This document shows positions 20,719 to 29,412 of a stretch of 57,402 nt of DNA, piece after piece (position 1 is the stretch's first letter; each line of letters opens with the position of its first letter). This stretch comes from Crenobacter luteus (GTDB lineage Bacteria > Pseudomonadota > Gammaproteobacteria > Burkholderiales > Chromobacteriaceae): contig NZ_SLXG01000018.1 in the NCBI RefSeq assembly GCF_004345725.1, positions 1 through 57,402 on the forward strand, read 5' to 3'. The translations under genes were made by a program, and so were the position numbers. The notes under the pieces are model-generated. The model made no database searches. It saw nothing but the letters and a program-made list of their open reading frames with translations, and had not been told where the DNA came from.

Positions 20719-21615
20719 TCAGGCGAACAGGCCGGTCGACAGGTAGCGGTCGCCGCGGTCGCAGACGATGGAGACGATCACCGCGTTCTCGACTTCCTGC
20801 GACAGCCTGAGCGCCGCCGCGAGCGCGCCGCCCGACGACGGGCCGGCGAGAATGCCCTCCTCGCGCGCCATCAGGCGGGCCATCTCCTCGGCCTCGGTCT
20901 GGCTGACGTAGATCATGCGGTCGATGCGCGAGAAGTCGCAGATCTTCGGCAGGTATTCGTCTTCCCACTTGCGGATGCCGGGAATCTGCGCGCCCGGTTC
21001 CGGCTGCACGCCGACGATCTGGATGTCCGGGTTCCGCTCCTTCAGGAACTGGCTCACGCCCATGATGGTGCCGGTGGTGCCCATGCTCGACACGAAGTGC
21101 GTCACCGTGCCGGCGGTGTCGGCCCAGATCTCGGGGCCGGTCGCCTCGTAATGCGCGAGCGGGTTGTCCGGGTTGGCGAACTGGTCGAGGATGACGCCGA
21201 CGCCGGCGGCCTCGAGGCGGCGCGCCTCGTCGATCGAGCCGGGCATCGACGCGGCAGCCGGCGTCAGCACCACCTCGGCGCCGTAGGCGCGCATCGTCTG
21301 CACGCGCTCGGCGCTCGAGTTCTCGGGCATCACCAGGATCAGCCTGTAGCCCATCATCGCCGCCGCCATCGCCAGCGCGATGCCGGTGTTGCCGCTGGTC
21401 GGCTCGATCAGCGTGTCGCCGGGCCTGATGCGGCCGCGCGCCTCGGCGTGGCGGATCATCGACAGCGCCGGGCGGTCCTTGACCGAGCCGGCGGGATTGT
21501 TGCCTTCGAGCTTCACCAGCACGGTGTTGCTCGTGTCGCCGGGCAGGCGCTTGAGCTTGACGAGCGGCGTGGCGCCGACGAAGTCTTCCAGATGCTTGAA
21601 CGCGGGCAGGGACAT
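20719..21615 (-). CDS. cysM: Cysteine synthase B (O-acetylserine sulfhydrylase)
   Basis: PLP enzyme making cysteine from O-acetylserine and sulfide or thiosulfate. The 298 residues are close to CysM length. The PLP lysine is Lys46 in GSVKDR, and the phosphate-binding loop TSGNTG is at 73-78. The sequence beginning MSLPAFKHLEDFVG and the region REEGILAGPSSGGAL fit CysM better than CysK. A strong ribosome site (GGAGGA) precedes the ATG. A TATAAT-like -10 box on the minus strand (21639-21644) lies 23 bases before the start, without a clear -35. Confidence 0.94.
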   Translation of the reverse strand: MSLPAFKHLEDFVGATPLVKLKRLPGDTSNTVLVKLEGNNPAGSVKDRPALSMIRHAEARGRIRPGDTLIEPTSGNTGIALAMAAAMMGYRLILVMPENSSAERVQTMRAYGAEVVLTPAAASMPGSIDEARRLEAAGVGVILDQFANPDNPLAHYEATGPEIWADTAGTVTHFVSSMGTTGTIMGVSQFLKERNPDIQIVGVQPEPGAQIPGIRKWEDEYLPKICDFSRIDRMIYVSQTEAEEMARLMAREEGILAGPSSGGALAAALRLSQEVENAVIVSIVCDRGDRYLSTGLFA

Positions 21616-21730
21616 GCTTTCCTCCGAGTGAGGCGGCCATTATAAGGGCAAAGCCGGCGCCGCTTCGGCGGGGTCCGGTTCTATGTTTATTCCAAAAATG
21701 CGACGGCATGCTCCGCCGTCCGCATGCAAA

Positions 21731-21752
21731 ACGGCCCCGCGCGCGGGGCCGT
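21731..21752 (-). terminator. hldD terminator
   Basis: Stem ACGGCCCC/GGGGCCGT with loop GCGC, followed on the minus strand by TTTTGC. It separates the heptose operon from cysM. Confidence 0.85.
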
Positions 21753-21780
21753 GTCGAAGCGGGAAACGCCGGGCTGGCGC

Positions 21781-22776
21781 TTACTGCGCCAGCAGCCAGT
21801 CGACGTAGCGGTCGACGCCCTGCTCGACGGTCAGGAAGTCGGCGTCGTAGCCGGCGGCGCGCAGCTTGCCGATGTCGGCCTGCGTGAAGCTCTGGTACTT
21901 GCCCTTGAGCGCGTCCGGGAAGGCGATGTATTCGAGGATGCCCTGCTCGACCAGCTCGGAAAGGCTGAGCGCCGGCTTGCCCTCGTGGCGGCGGCAGGCG
22001 TTGACGGTGGCGACCGCCACGTCGTTGAACGGCTGCGCGCGGCCCGAGCCGAGGTTGAAGATACCCGACTTTTCCGGGTGGTCGAGGAAGTACAGGTTGA
22101 CCTTGACCACGTCCTCGACCGACACGAAGTCGCGGCTCTGCTCGCCGTCACCCCAGCCGTCGTTGGCGCCGAACAGCTTGACCTTGCCGGTCTCGCGGTA
22201 CTGGTTGAAGTTGTGGAAGGCGACCGACGCCATGCGGTCCTTGTGCTGCTCGCGCGGGCCGTAGACGTTGAAGTAGCGGAAGCCGGCCACCTGGGCGGTC
22301 AGGCCTTCGGCCATGCGCTGGCGCAGCACCTGGTCGAACAGGAACTTCGAGTAGCCGTAGACGTTCAGCGGACCCTCGTGCTCGCGCTCCTCGCGGAACA
22401 CCGAGCCCTTGCCGTAGGTCGCGGCGCTGGACGCGTACAGGAAGGGGATCTCCTCGTCCTGGCAGAAGTTGAACAGCGCCAGCGTGTACTGATAGTTGTT
22501 CTCCATCATGTACTTGCCGTCGTGGTTCATCGTGTCCGAGCAGGCGCCCTGGTGCAGGATGGCGCTGATCTCGCCGTCGTAGGCGCCGTCGGCGACGAGA
22601 GCCAGAAAATCGCGCTTGTCGACGTAGTGCGCGATCTCGCAGTCGACCAGGTTCTTGAACTTGTCGCCGCGCGTCAGGTTGTCGACGGCGATGATGTCGG
22701 TGACGCCGCGCTCGTTGAGCGCCTTGACGAGGTTGGAGCCGATGAAACCGGCGGCGCCGGTGACGACGATGCTCAT
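21781..22776 (-). CDS. hldD: ADP-L-glycero-D-manno-heptose 6-epimerase
   Basis: Last step of ADP-heptose synthesis for the lipopolysaccharide inner core. The 331 residues form a short-chain dehydrogenase fold with the NADP-binding GAAGFIGSN at 8-16, an SSAATYG segment and the catalytic YGYSK motif. It is the last gene of the lapA-to-hldD run, 24 bases after the DUF924 gene, and is followed by a terminator. Confidence 0.97.
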   Translation of the reverse strand: MSIVVTGAAGFIGSNLVKALNERGVTDIIAVDNLTRGDKFKNLVDCEIAHYVDKRDFLALVADGAYDGEISAILHQGACSDTMNHDGKYMMENNYQYTLALFNFCQDEEIPFLYASSAATYGKGSVFREEREHEGPLNVYGYSKFLFDQVLRQRMAEGLTAQVAGFRYFNVYGPREQHKDRMASVAFHNFNQYRETGKVKLFGANDGWGDGEQSRDFVSVEDVVKVNLYFLDHPEKSGIFNLGSGRAQPFNDVAVATVNACRRHEGKPALSLSELVEQGILEYIAFPDALKGKYQSFTQADIGKLRAAGYDADFLTVEQGVDRYVDWLLAQ

Positions 22777-22800
22777 GGTGGTGTCCTCACGATTCGGGAT

Positions 22801-23391
22801 TCAGAACGAGGAGCCGGGTTCACGCAGGAACGCGGCCTCCTCGGGGGTATTCGGTCGGCCAAGCGCCGCGTTGCGGTGCGGAAAGCGGCCGAAGCGCGCG
22901 ACGATGTCGCGGTGGCGGCGCGCGTAATCGACCACGCCCGCGTAGCCGGGGCTGTCGGCCGGCAGCGCCTCGAACAGGGCGACGGCCATCTCCTGGTCGG
23001 CGAGGTCCTCGCCGTGCTCGAAGGGCAGGTAGACGAACCAGCGCGCGACCGGCGGCAATTGTCCATCCCAGCCCCGCCCGAGCGCGTGGCGCGCCAGCGC
23101 GCGCGCGGCGGCGTCGCTCGCGAACGCTTGCGCGTCGCCGCGGAACAGGTTGCGCGGGAACTGGTCGAGCACGATCAGCTGGGCCAGCGCCGCGCGCGGA
23201 CCGTCGGCCTCGGCCAACCTTTGCCCGTCGCGCATGCTTTCCCACAGCGGCAGGAAACGCTCGCGCAGCAGCGCGTCGAAGGTGGCGTCCTTGCGGAACC
23301 ACGCGTCGCGCGGCACGGCGAGCGCCGCGTCGTCGACGCCGCCGAACCAGGCGGTCAGCACCGCGTCGATCCAGTCGTCCATTGCCGTCAT
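22801..23391 (-). CDS. DUF924 family protein
   Basis: A 196-residue protein of the DUF924 type, a helical TPR-like family of unknown function. Its hallmarks are the conserved LIVLDQFPRNLFRG segment, FVYLPFEHGEDLADQE and the Phe/Pro-rich GRFPHRNAALGR near the C-terminus. The start is either ATG 23391 or ATG 23382; the track start at TTG 23400 is less likely. It is placed between the heptose kinase and hldD, so a link with lipopolysaccharide synthesis is possible but only by context. Confidence 0.8.
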   Translation of the reverse strand: MTAMDDWIDAVLTAWFGGVDDAALAVPRDAWFRKDATFDALLRERFLPLWESMRDGQRLAEADGPRAALAQLIVLDQFPRNLFRGDAQAFASDAAARALARHALGRGWDGQLPPVARWFVYLPFEHGEDLADQEMAVALFEALPADSPGYAGVVDYARRHRDIVARFGRFPHRNAALGRPNTPEEAAFLREPGSSF

Positions 23392-23402
23392 TCCCCGCAA
23401 AG

Positions 23403-23414
23403 CTTGGCCGAGCC
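23403..23414. repeat. TTGGCCGAG repeat, single copy
   Basis: Copy of the core repeat (CTTGGCCGAGCC) between hldA and the DUF924 gene. An 18-bp GC palindrome (AGCGGCCGC/GCGGCCGCT, 23420-23437) lies beside it, directly after the hldA stop. Confidence 0.65.
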
Positions 23415-23436
23415 CCGAAAGCGGCCGCGCGGCCGC

Positions 23437-24399
23437 TCAGGCCGCGAACAGCTCGTCCTGCCGGCACACCGCGGTGCCGAGCTTGGCGACCACGACGCCG
23501 GCCGCCGCGTTGGCCAGCTTCATCGCGCACGGCAGGTCGAGCCCGGCGGCGAGCCCGAGGCCCAGCGTGCCGATCACCGTGTCGCCGGCGCCGGAGACGT
23601 CGTACACCTCGCGCGCCAGGGTCGGCACGTTGAGCGCGCCTTCTGGGCGGAACAGCGTCATGCCCTCCTCGCTGCGCGTGACCAGCAGCGCGTCGAGGTC
23701 GAGTTCGGCGCGCAGCGCCTCGGCCTTGGCGGCCAGCTGCGCCTCGTCGCGCCACGAGCCGGCCACCTGCTTGAATTCGCTGCGGTTCGGCGTCAGCAAG
23801 GTCGCGCCGGCGTAGCGGCTGTAGTCCTCGCCCTTCGGGTCGATCAGCACCGGCTTGCCGGCGGCGCGCGCCGCCGCGATCATGCGCGTCACGTGCGTCA
23901 GGCCGCCCTTGCCGTAGTCGGACAGGATCACCACGTCGTGGTCGGCGACGATGGCCTCGTACTCGTCGAGCTTGTCGGCGAGGATCTCGTGGCTGGGCGC
24001 GTCTTCAAAATCCAGACGGATCAATTGCTGCTGGCGCGCGATCACGCGCAGCTTGATGGTGGTCGAGATGCCCGGGTCGCGCTTGAACGAGCAGCGGATG
24101 TTCGCCTCGCCCATCAGGCGCTCGAGCGCGCTGGCCGCCTCGTCGTCGCCGGTGACCGACAACAGCGTCGCCGTGCCGCCGAGGCTGGCGATATTGCGCG
24201 CGACGTTGGCCGCGCCGCCGGCGCGCTCCTCGAGCCGGTTGATCTTGGCGACCGGCACCGGCGCCTCCGGCGAAATGCGCTCGACGTCGCCGAACCAGTA
24301 GCGGTCGAGCATCACGTCGCCGACCACCAGCACGCGCGCGGACGCCAGCTGCGCGGCGAGCGCGTCGGCGGAAAGCTTCAGTTCGGACAGAATGCCCAT
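23437..24399 (-). CDS. hldA: D-glycero-beta-D-manno-heptose-7-phosphate kinase
   Basis: Ribokinase-family (PfkB) sugar kinase that makes heptose-1,7-bisphosphate in ADP-heptose synthesis. The 320 residues hold only the kinase domain: GGAANVARNIASLGG near the N-terminus and the PfkB signature DVSGAGDTVIGTL near the C-terminus, whose GAGD Asp is the catalytic base. The nucleotidyltransferase half found in the bifunctional E. coli HldE is absent, so a separate hldC-type gene must lie elsewhere. It follows ugd by 12 bases. Confidence 0.93.
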   Translation of the reverse strand: MGILSELKLSADALAAQLASARVLVVGDVMLDRYWFGDVERISPEAPVPVAKINRLEERAGGAANVARNIASLGGTATLLSVTGDDEAASALERLMGEANIRCSFKRDPGISTTIKLRVIARQQQLIRLDFEDAPSHEILADKLDEYEAIVADHDVVILSDYGKGGLTHVTRMIAAARAAGKPVLIDPKGEDYSRYAGATLLTPNRSEFKQVAGSWRDEAQLAAKAEALRAELDLDALLVTRSEEGMTLFRPEGALNVPTLAREVYDVSGAGDTVIGTLGLGLAAGLDLPCAMKLANAAAGVVVAKLGTAVCRQDELFAA

Positions 24400-24411
24400 C
24401 GTGAATGCTCC

Positions 24412-25731
24412 TTAACGGCCGATCGCGTGGTAGGTGAAACCGATCCCGCGCAGCCAGGCCGGGTCGTACATATTGCGGCCGTCGAAGATCAGCGGCTGCT
24501 TGAGCGCGGCGCGCACCGCGTCGAAGTCGGGGCTGCGGAACGCCTTCCACTCGGTGACGATCAGCAGCGCGTCGGCGCCCTCAAGCGGACTCATCATGTC
24601 GTCGGCGAAGGTCAGCCGCGGATTGTCGCCCATCACGCGGCGCGCCTCGTGCGCCGCCACCGGGTCGAAGGCAACCACCTCGGCGCCGCGGCGCGTCAGC
24701 TCGCGGACGATGACCCGGCTCGGCGCCTCGCGCATGTCGTCGGTGTTCGGCTTGAACGCCAGGCCCCACAGCGCAAAGCGGCGGCCGGACAGGTCGGCGC
24801 CGAACTCGCGCACCACCTTGTCGACCAGGCGCAGCTTCTGCGCGTCGTTGGCGGCCTCGACCGCGGAGAGGACCTTCAGCTCGTGGCCGTGCTCGTGGCC
24901 GCTGGCGACCAGCGCCTTGACGTCCTTCGGGAAGCACGAGCCGCCGTAGCCGACGCCCGGATAGAGGAAGTGGTAGCCGATGCGCGGGTCGGCGCCGATG
25001 CCCTGGCGCACCAGCTCGATGTCGGCGCCGAGCGTCTCGGCCAGGTTGGCCAACTCGTTCATGAACGAGATGCGCGTCGCCAGCATCGCGTTGGCGGCGT
25101 ACTTGGTCAGCTCGGCCGAGCGCACGTCCATGCACAGGATGCGTTCGTGGTTGCGCTGGAACGGCGCGTACAGGCGGCGCATCAATTCGATCGCGCGCGC
25201 GTCGTCGGCGCCGACGACGATGCGGTCGGGCTTCATGAAGTCCTCGATCGCCGCGCCTTCCTTGAGGAACTCGGGGTTGGACACCACCGCGAACGGCAGC
25301 TCGACGCCGCGCTCGGCCAAGGTTTCGGCGATCGCCGCGCGCACCTTGTCGCCGGTGCCGACCGGCACGGTCGACTTGTCGACCACCACCTTGTAGCCGT
25401 CCATGTGGCGCGCGATGTTGCGCGCGGCGGCGAGCACGTATTGCAGGTCGGCCGAGCCGTCCTCGTCCGGCGGCGTGCCGACCGCGATGAACTGGATCTC
25501 GCCGAAGGCGACCGATTCGGCGACGTCGGTGGTGAAGGTCAGACGACCGGCGGCGACGTTGCGGCGCACCATCTCGTCGAGCCCCGGCTCGTAGATCGGG
25601 ATGCCGCCGGCTTGCAGCATGGCGATCTTGGCCGGGTCGACGTCGAGGCAGCAGACGTGGTTGCCGACCTCGGCGAGGCAGGTGCCGGTGACGAGGCCGA
25701 CGTAGCCGGAACCGATAACGGTGATTTTCAT
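24412..25731 (-). CDS. ugd: UDP-glucose 6-dehydrogenase
   Basis: Oxidises UDP-glucose to UDP-glucuronate with two NAD molecules, supplying precursors for surface polysaccharide or lipid A modification. The 439 residues begin with a Rossmann motif GSGYVG at 7-12. The catalytic thiol is Cys266 in [10 protein letters not shown]. The middle dimerisation helix and the C-terminal UDP-binding domain ([15 protein letters not shown]) are present. It is in tight order with pyrF upstream and hldA downstream. Confidence 0.96.
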   Translation of the reverse strand: MKITVIGSGYVGLVTGTCLAEVGNHVCCLDVDPAKIAMLQAGGIPIYEPGLDEMVRRNVAAGRLTFTTDVAESVAFGEIQFIAVGTPPDEDGSADLQYVLAAARNIARHMDGYKVVVDKSTVPVGTGDKVRAAIAETLAERGVELPFAVVSNPEFLKEGAAIEDFMKPDRIVVGADDARAIELMRRLYAPFQRNHERILCMDVRSAELTKYAANAMLATRISFMNELANLAETLGADIELVRQGIGADPRIGYHFLYPGVGYGGSCFPKDVKALVASGHEHGHELKVLSAVEAANDAQKLRLVDKVVREFGADLSGRRFALWGLAFKPNTDDMREAPSRVIVRELTRRGAEVVAFDPVAAHEARRVMGDNPRLTFADDMMSPLEGADALLIVTEWKAFRSPDFDAVRAALKQPLIFDGRNMYDPAWLRGIGFTYHAIGR

Positions 25732-25742
25732 GGGCTAGCCCC

Positions 25743-26486
25743 TCAGTTCGATTGACGCCAGGCGGCGATGTCGGCGTTGATCGCAGCGAGCGTCGCGAGC
25801 GGGTCGGCCGACTGGGTGATCGGACGGCCGATCACCAGGTAGTCGGCGCCGCCTTGCAAGGCGGCGACCGGCGTCATCACGCGGCGCTGGTCGTCGCCCG
25901 GGCTGCCGGCGAGGCGAATGCCCGGCGTCACCAGCTTGAAGTCGGCGCCCAGCGCCGGTTTCAGCATCGACGCTTCCTGCGCCGAGCAGACCACGCCGTC
26001 GAGGCCGGAATCGCGCGCCAGCGTCGCCAGACGCAGCACCTGCTCCTCGGGCGGCACGGCGATGCCGATCTCGGCGAGATCGGACGCGTCCATGCTGGTC
26101 AGCACCGTCACGCCGATCAAGAGCGGACGGTGGCTGTAGCCTTCCAGCGCCTCGCGCGCGGCGCTCATCATGCGCCGGCCGCCCGAGGCGTGCACGTCGA
26201 CCAGCCACACGCCGAGTTCGGCGGCGATCTTGCACGCGTGCGCGACCGTGTTCGGGATGTCGTGGAATTTGAGGTCGAGGAAGACCTCGAAACCGCGCGC
26301 GACCAGCTTTTCGATCAGGCTGCGGCCGGAAGCGGTGAACAGCTCCTTGCCGACCTTGACGCGGCAGGCGGCCGGGTCGAGGCGGGCGACGAAGTCGAGC
26401 GCGGCGGCTTCGCCGGGAAAGTCGAGCGCCACGATCACGGGCGAGGCCGGCGACGCTGCGCCGGCGTTGGCAACCAGGGGATTCAT
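25743..26486 (-). CDS. pyrF: Orotidine 5'-phosphate decarboxylase
   Basis: Final step of UMP synthesis. It has 247 residues. The catalytic DLKFHDIPN is at 71-79 (Lys73, Asp76), with TVLTSMD and the phosphate-binding TPGIRLAG and VIGRPIT segments. The N-terminus is about 15 residues longer than in E. coli. It lies between lapB and ugd with short gaps, the usual lapB-pyrF pairing. Confidence 0.97.
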   Translation of the reverse strand: MNPLVANAGAASPASPVIVALDFPGEAAALDFVARLDPAACRVKVGKELFTASGRSLIEKLVARGFEVFLDLKFHDIPNTVAHACKIAAELGVWLVDVHASGGRRMMSAAREALEGYSHRPLLIGVTVLTSMDASDLAEIGIAVPPEEQVLRLATLARDSGLDGVVCSAQEASMLKPALGADFKLVTPGIRLAGSPGDDQRRVMTPVAALQGGADYLVIGRPITQSADPLATLAAINADIAAWRQSN

Positions 26487-26502
26487 GAAATGGGTCCTGC
26501 GA

Positions 26503-27660
26503 TTACTGGATTTCGGAACGGTTGGGCGTGAAGCTTTCCCACTCGCCGCAGGCCGGGCAATGCCAGAAGAAGGCGCGCGAGCGGAAATTGCAGCACTTGC
26601 AACGGTGCACGTTCAGGCGCTGCGCGTGCTTTTGCACCACCGCGCGCGCCATCTCGGCGTCGTAGCGTTTGTCGGGGTTGAGGTCGGTCAGCCGCGCCTC
26701 GATCAGCCGGTAGACGCCGGACAGGCTCGGGCGCGCGTGCACCGCCTCGCGCACGAAGTCGAGCGCGGCCGCCTCGCCCTCGTAGCTGGCGACCTTCTGG
26801 TACAAAAGATCGGTGATCTCCAGCTGCGGGAAGGTCTTCAGGTAGCCGCGCAACAACGCGATGCCGGCCTGGGGTTGGCCGAGCTTCTCGTAGGCGTCGA
26901 ACAGCCGCTCGGCCGCCAGCGTCAGGTATTCGTAGTTCTGCTTCTCTATTCCCTGCCAGGCGGCGATCGCCGCCTCGGTGTGCCCTTCGGCGAACTCGAT
27001 GTCGCCGAGGATCAGGCTGGCGCGCGCGCACTTGCGGTTGGCGGCCAGCGCGTCGGCGACGTAGCCGCGCGCGGCGGCGTAGTCGGACTGGTACAGCGCG
27101 CCCTGCGCGAGCTCGCAGTAGAACTGCGCGACCATGTGCGAGAACGAGTGCGCGTCGCTGCGCAATTCGCCGGCGGTGGCGATCGCCTTCTTCCAGTCGC
27201 GGTCCTGCTGGTAAATGTCCAGGAGCTCGCGGCGCGCCGCCAGCGACAGGTTGCCGGCCAGCAGCTTGACGAGGATTTCCTCGGCGCGGTCGACGAGGCC
27301 GGCCTTGCGAAAGTCCTGCGCCAGCTCGTAGCGCACCGTGTCGCGCCGCTCGGCGGCGAGGTCGGGCGAATCGAGCAGCGCCTGGTGCAGCCGGATCGCG
27401 CGGTCGTTCTCGCCGCGCTTGCGGTAGAGCTTACCGAGCGTCAGATGCAGCTCGAGCTCGCCCGACTGGCGCGACACCTCGGAGAGCGCCTGCGCGGCGA
27501 CGTCGGTCTTGTCCTCGACCAGCGCGTCGAGGCCGCGGAAGAAGCCGGCCGGCACCGACTTGGCCTGCTTGAGCACCGCGCGCATGTCGACGCGCGCGGC
27601 CAGCCAGCCGAGCGCGAAAAAGGCCGGGAACAGCAGCAGCCACCACAGATCCAGTTCCAA
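26503..27660 (-). CDS. lapB: Lipopolysaccharide assembly protein LapB
   Basis: Inner-membrane TPR protein that, with FtsH, controls LpxC turnover and so lipopolysaccharide synthesis. The 385 residues have one N-terminal membrane helix (about 4-22), a series of TPR units through the middle, and a C-terminal rubredoxin-type metal site made of CKCC and CPAC in the last 35 residues. It follows lapA after an 85-base gap with a hairpin. FtsH's other regulators HflK/HflC are encoded in the same window. Confidence 0.96.
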   Translation of the reverse strand: MELDLWWLLLFPAFFALGWLAARVDMRAVLKQAKSVPAGFFRGLDALVEDKTDVAAQALSEVSRQSGELELHLTLGKLYRKRGENDRAIRLHQALLDSPDLAAERRDTVRYELAQDFRKAGLVDRAEEILVKLLAGNLSLAARRELLDIYQQDRDWKKAIATAGELRSDAHSFSHMVAQFYCELAQGALYQSDYAAARGYVADALAANRKCARASLILGDIEFAEGHTEAAIAAWQGIEKQNYEYLTLAAERLFDAYEKLGQPQAGIALLRGYLKTFPQLEITDLLYQKVASYEGEAAALDFVREAVHARPSLSGVYRLIEARLTDLNPDKRYDAEMARAVVQKHAQRLNVHRCKCCNFRSRAFFWHCPACGEWESFTPNRSEIQ

Positions 27661-27706
27661 ACACAGTCCTTTCGGGAGTCAAGTCGGGCACGGCGCCGGA
27701 CACGCG

Positions 27707-27731
27707 CGCGCCGCCCGGAACGGGCGGCGCG
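27707..27731 (-). terminator. Hairpin between lapA and lapB
   Basis: An 11-bp GC-rich stem with a 3-base GAA-type loop and no T-tract. It could protect the 3' end of lapA mRNA or attenuate, rather than stop, transcription into lapB. Confidence 0.45.
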
Positions 27732-27745
27732 GGTGGACGGGCGCG

Positions 27746-28036
27746 TCAGTCGGCGAGCGCGTCGCTCGGGTCGGGAATGCGCTCGCCGGCCGGGCGGCTG
27801 CGCAGCTCCTTCTTCAGTTGCGACAGCTCGCGGCGCATTTTCAGGTAGTAGCCGAAGGTCGCCGCCAGGCCGATGACGGCGCCGGCGACGAAGAACACCA
27901 GCAGGAAGACGATCAGCGGCGCGGAAAGCTGCTGGCCGAAGAAGAGCCGGAATTCGACCACGTGGCTGTTTTGCACGGTCACCGCGATCAGCAGGATCAG
28001 CAGCGTCAGTTCGACGATCCGCAACAAATAGCGCAT
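27746..28036 (-). CDS. lapA: LapA domain membrane protein
   Basis: A small 96-residue protein with two membrane helices (about 5-24 and 38-65) and a charged cytosolic tail (MRRELSQLKKELRSR), as in LapA of the lipopolysaccharide assembly pair LapA/LapB. In many proteobacteria rpsA and ihfB lie upstream; here the upstream gene is an orphan sensor instead. Confidence 0.9.
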   Translation of the reverse strand: MRYLLRIVELTLLILLIAVTVQNSHVVEFRLFFGQQLSAPLIVFLLVFFVAGAVIGLAATFGYYLKMRRELSQLKKELRSRPAGERIPDPSDALAD

Positions 28037-28050
28037 AGGGGTTCTCGCGT

Positions 28051-28079
28051 TTTATTGAGTATTTGCCCGCCAGTGTAAA
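28051..28079 (-). promoter_or_regulatory. Candidate promoter for lapA-lapB-pyrF-ugd-hldA-hldD
   Basis: On the minus strand TTTACA (28074-28079) is separated by 17 bases from AATAAA (28051-28056), about 15 bases before the lapA ATG. The match is moderate (5/6 and 4/6), but the spacing and position fit. Confidence 0.45.
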
Positions 28080-28117
28080 CGATTTGCCCGCGCGAACCCA
28101 AGGCGGGGCCCAGAATC

Positions 28118-29194
28118 TCAGAAGCGGTAGCCGAGCACCGTGTGCCTGAGCGTCCGCGCGCGCGCCTTGAGCGCATCGACGGCGCCGCGCGCCGGCGGGG
28201 CGTCGTCCGCCAGCCTCGCCTCCAGCTCGGCCAGCGCCTCCTCGAGCGCGGCGGCGGCGCGGTCGATGTCGCGGAACGCGCCCTCCTGCCCGGCGAGCAG
28301 CCGGTTGAACGCGCCCTCGGCGGCGACGTCGACCGGCGGCGCGTTCAGGCGCAGCGTCAGGTCGCGCAGCACCACCACCTCCTCGCAGGCGTGCGACAGC
28401 GCCATGAGGCGCGCCTCGTAGGCGCGGCGCGTGCGCCACAGGCCCCACAGCGCGAGCGCCGCGCCCAGCGCCGCCAGCGAGCGCGACAGGTAGCGCAGCG
28501 CGCGGATCTCGGCGTCGAGCGCATCGACCTCGACCTTCAGCCGCTGCGACACGCCCTCGTCGAAGCGGCTGAGCGGGACCATCACCTCGCGCTTGGCGAG
28601 GTTGTAGCCGGGCGCGAACAGCAGCTGCTGCGCCTGCTGGCGCGCGCGCGCCTCGTCGGCCGGGTCCGGCCTGAAGCCGAGTTGCTCCATCAGCCGCATC
28701 GCGCTGGCTTCCTTGCGCGACAGCGCGTCGGACGCGGCCTTCGCGCGCAGCAACAGCATCTTTTCCTCGCGGGTGAAGTCGGCCTGCTCGAGCAGCTGTT
28801 CGAAGGGCTCGGCGCGCGCGCCGGTGCGCGCCGGCACGAAGAAGCCCCAGCTGATCTGCGCCAGCGCACCGGGGCGCGGGCGGCGGCCGCTACGGATCTC
28901 AAGCGCGCTGAAGTAGTCGTCGTAGAAGCGGCGGTCGCGGGTCGCGACGTAGGAGCGGGCCGACGCGGTCAGCCGTTCGGTACTGCCGCGCAGCTCGTTG
29001 GCCAGCTGGAAGGCTTCGACGCGGAACTGCTGGCGCGCCTTCCAGTCGCTGACGACGGCGTCGAGCGCCAGTTGCCCGGCCGCGGCGCCGACGACGCAGA
29101 CCGTCACCGCCACCGTCAGCCCCCACTGCAGGCGCCGACCCTGCAACCATTGGCCGGCCCGGCCGAGAAGCCGCGCGCGCCACTGTCCTGTCAT
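28118..29194 (-). CDS. Orphan two-helix membrane sensor protein
   Basis: A 358-residue protein with a membrane helix at about 23-45, a large helical periplasmic domain (about 46-235), a second helix at about 236-253, and a cytosolic coiled tail of about 100 residues. The segment ELRGSTERLTASARSYV...YYDDYF...IRSGRRPRP resembles periplasmic sensor domains that I associate with hybrid histidine kinases, chemoreceptors and diguanylate cyclases. No kinase, GGDEF, EAL or chemoreceptor output domain follows. ATG 29194 is preferred over GTG 29206. It lies downstream of a c-di-GMP protein on the same strand, so partnership is possible but not shown. Confidence 0.7.
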   Translation of the reverse strand: MTGQWRARLLGRAGQWLQGRRLQWGLTVAVTVCVVGAAAGQLALDAVVSDWKARQQFRVEAFQLANELRGSTERLTASARSYVATRDRRFYDDYFSALEIRSGRRPRPGALAQISWGFFVPARTGARAEPFEQLLEQADFTREEKMLLLRAKAASDALSRKEASAMRLMEQLGFRPDPADEARARQQAQQLLFAPGYNLAKREVMVPLSRFDEGVSQRLKVEVDALDAEIRALRYLSRSLAALGAALALWGLWRTRRAYEARLMALSHACEEVVVLRDLTLRLNAPPVDVAAEGAFNRLLAGQEGAFRDIDRAAAALEEALAELEARLADDAPPARGAVDALKARARTLRHTVLGYRF

Positions 29195-29412
29195 TGTCCC
29201 CACCACATCACCAACCGATACGCGTTGAAACGGAGCGACATGATAAAGGGCAAACCCCTATCCGGGCAGGGGCAAGCGGCGCACGCGGGCGAATTACCCG
29301 TCCGCGCCGCCTCGCGCGGGGCTGCCGCGCCGGAAAAAGCGTTCAGAAACGCGGCGTTGGCACCGTCATTCGACCGGGAAATAATGCGTATCACCCGCGC
29401 GTGACGGCGCGC
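29195..29412. other. Intergenic region between the c-di-GMP gene and the orphan sensor
   Basis: 218 bases with a GC-rich hairpin around 29255-29276 and no convincing promoter or terminator. Confidence 0.4.

Noticed and set aside
29246-29284. A GGCAAACC followed by a hairpin, resembling the first half of a GEMM-I c-di-GMP riboswitch, beside c-di-GMP genes.
   Set aside because: The conserved second half (GACGCAAAGCC-type) is missing, and the element would be on the plus strand, antisense to the neighbouring genes.
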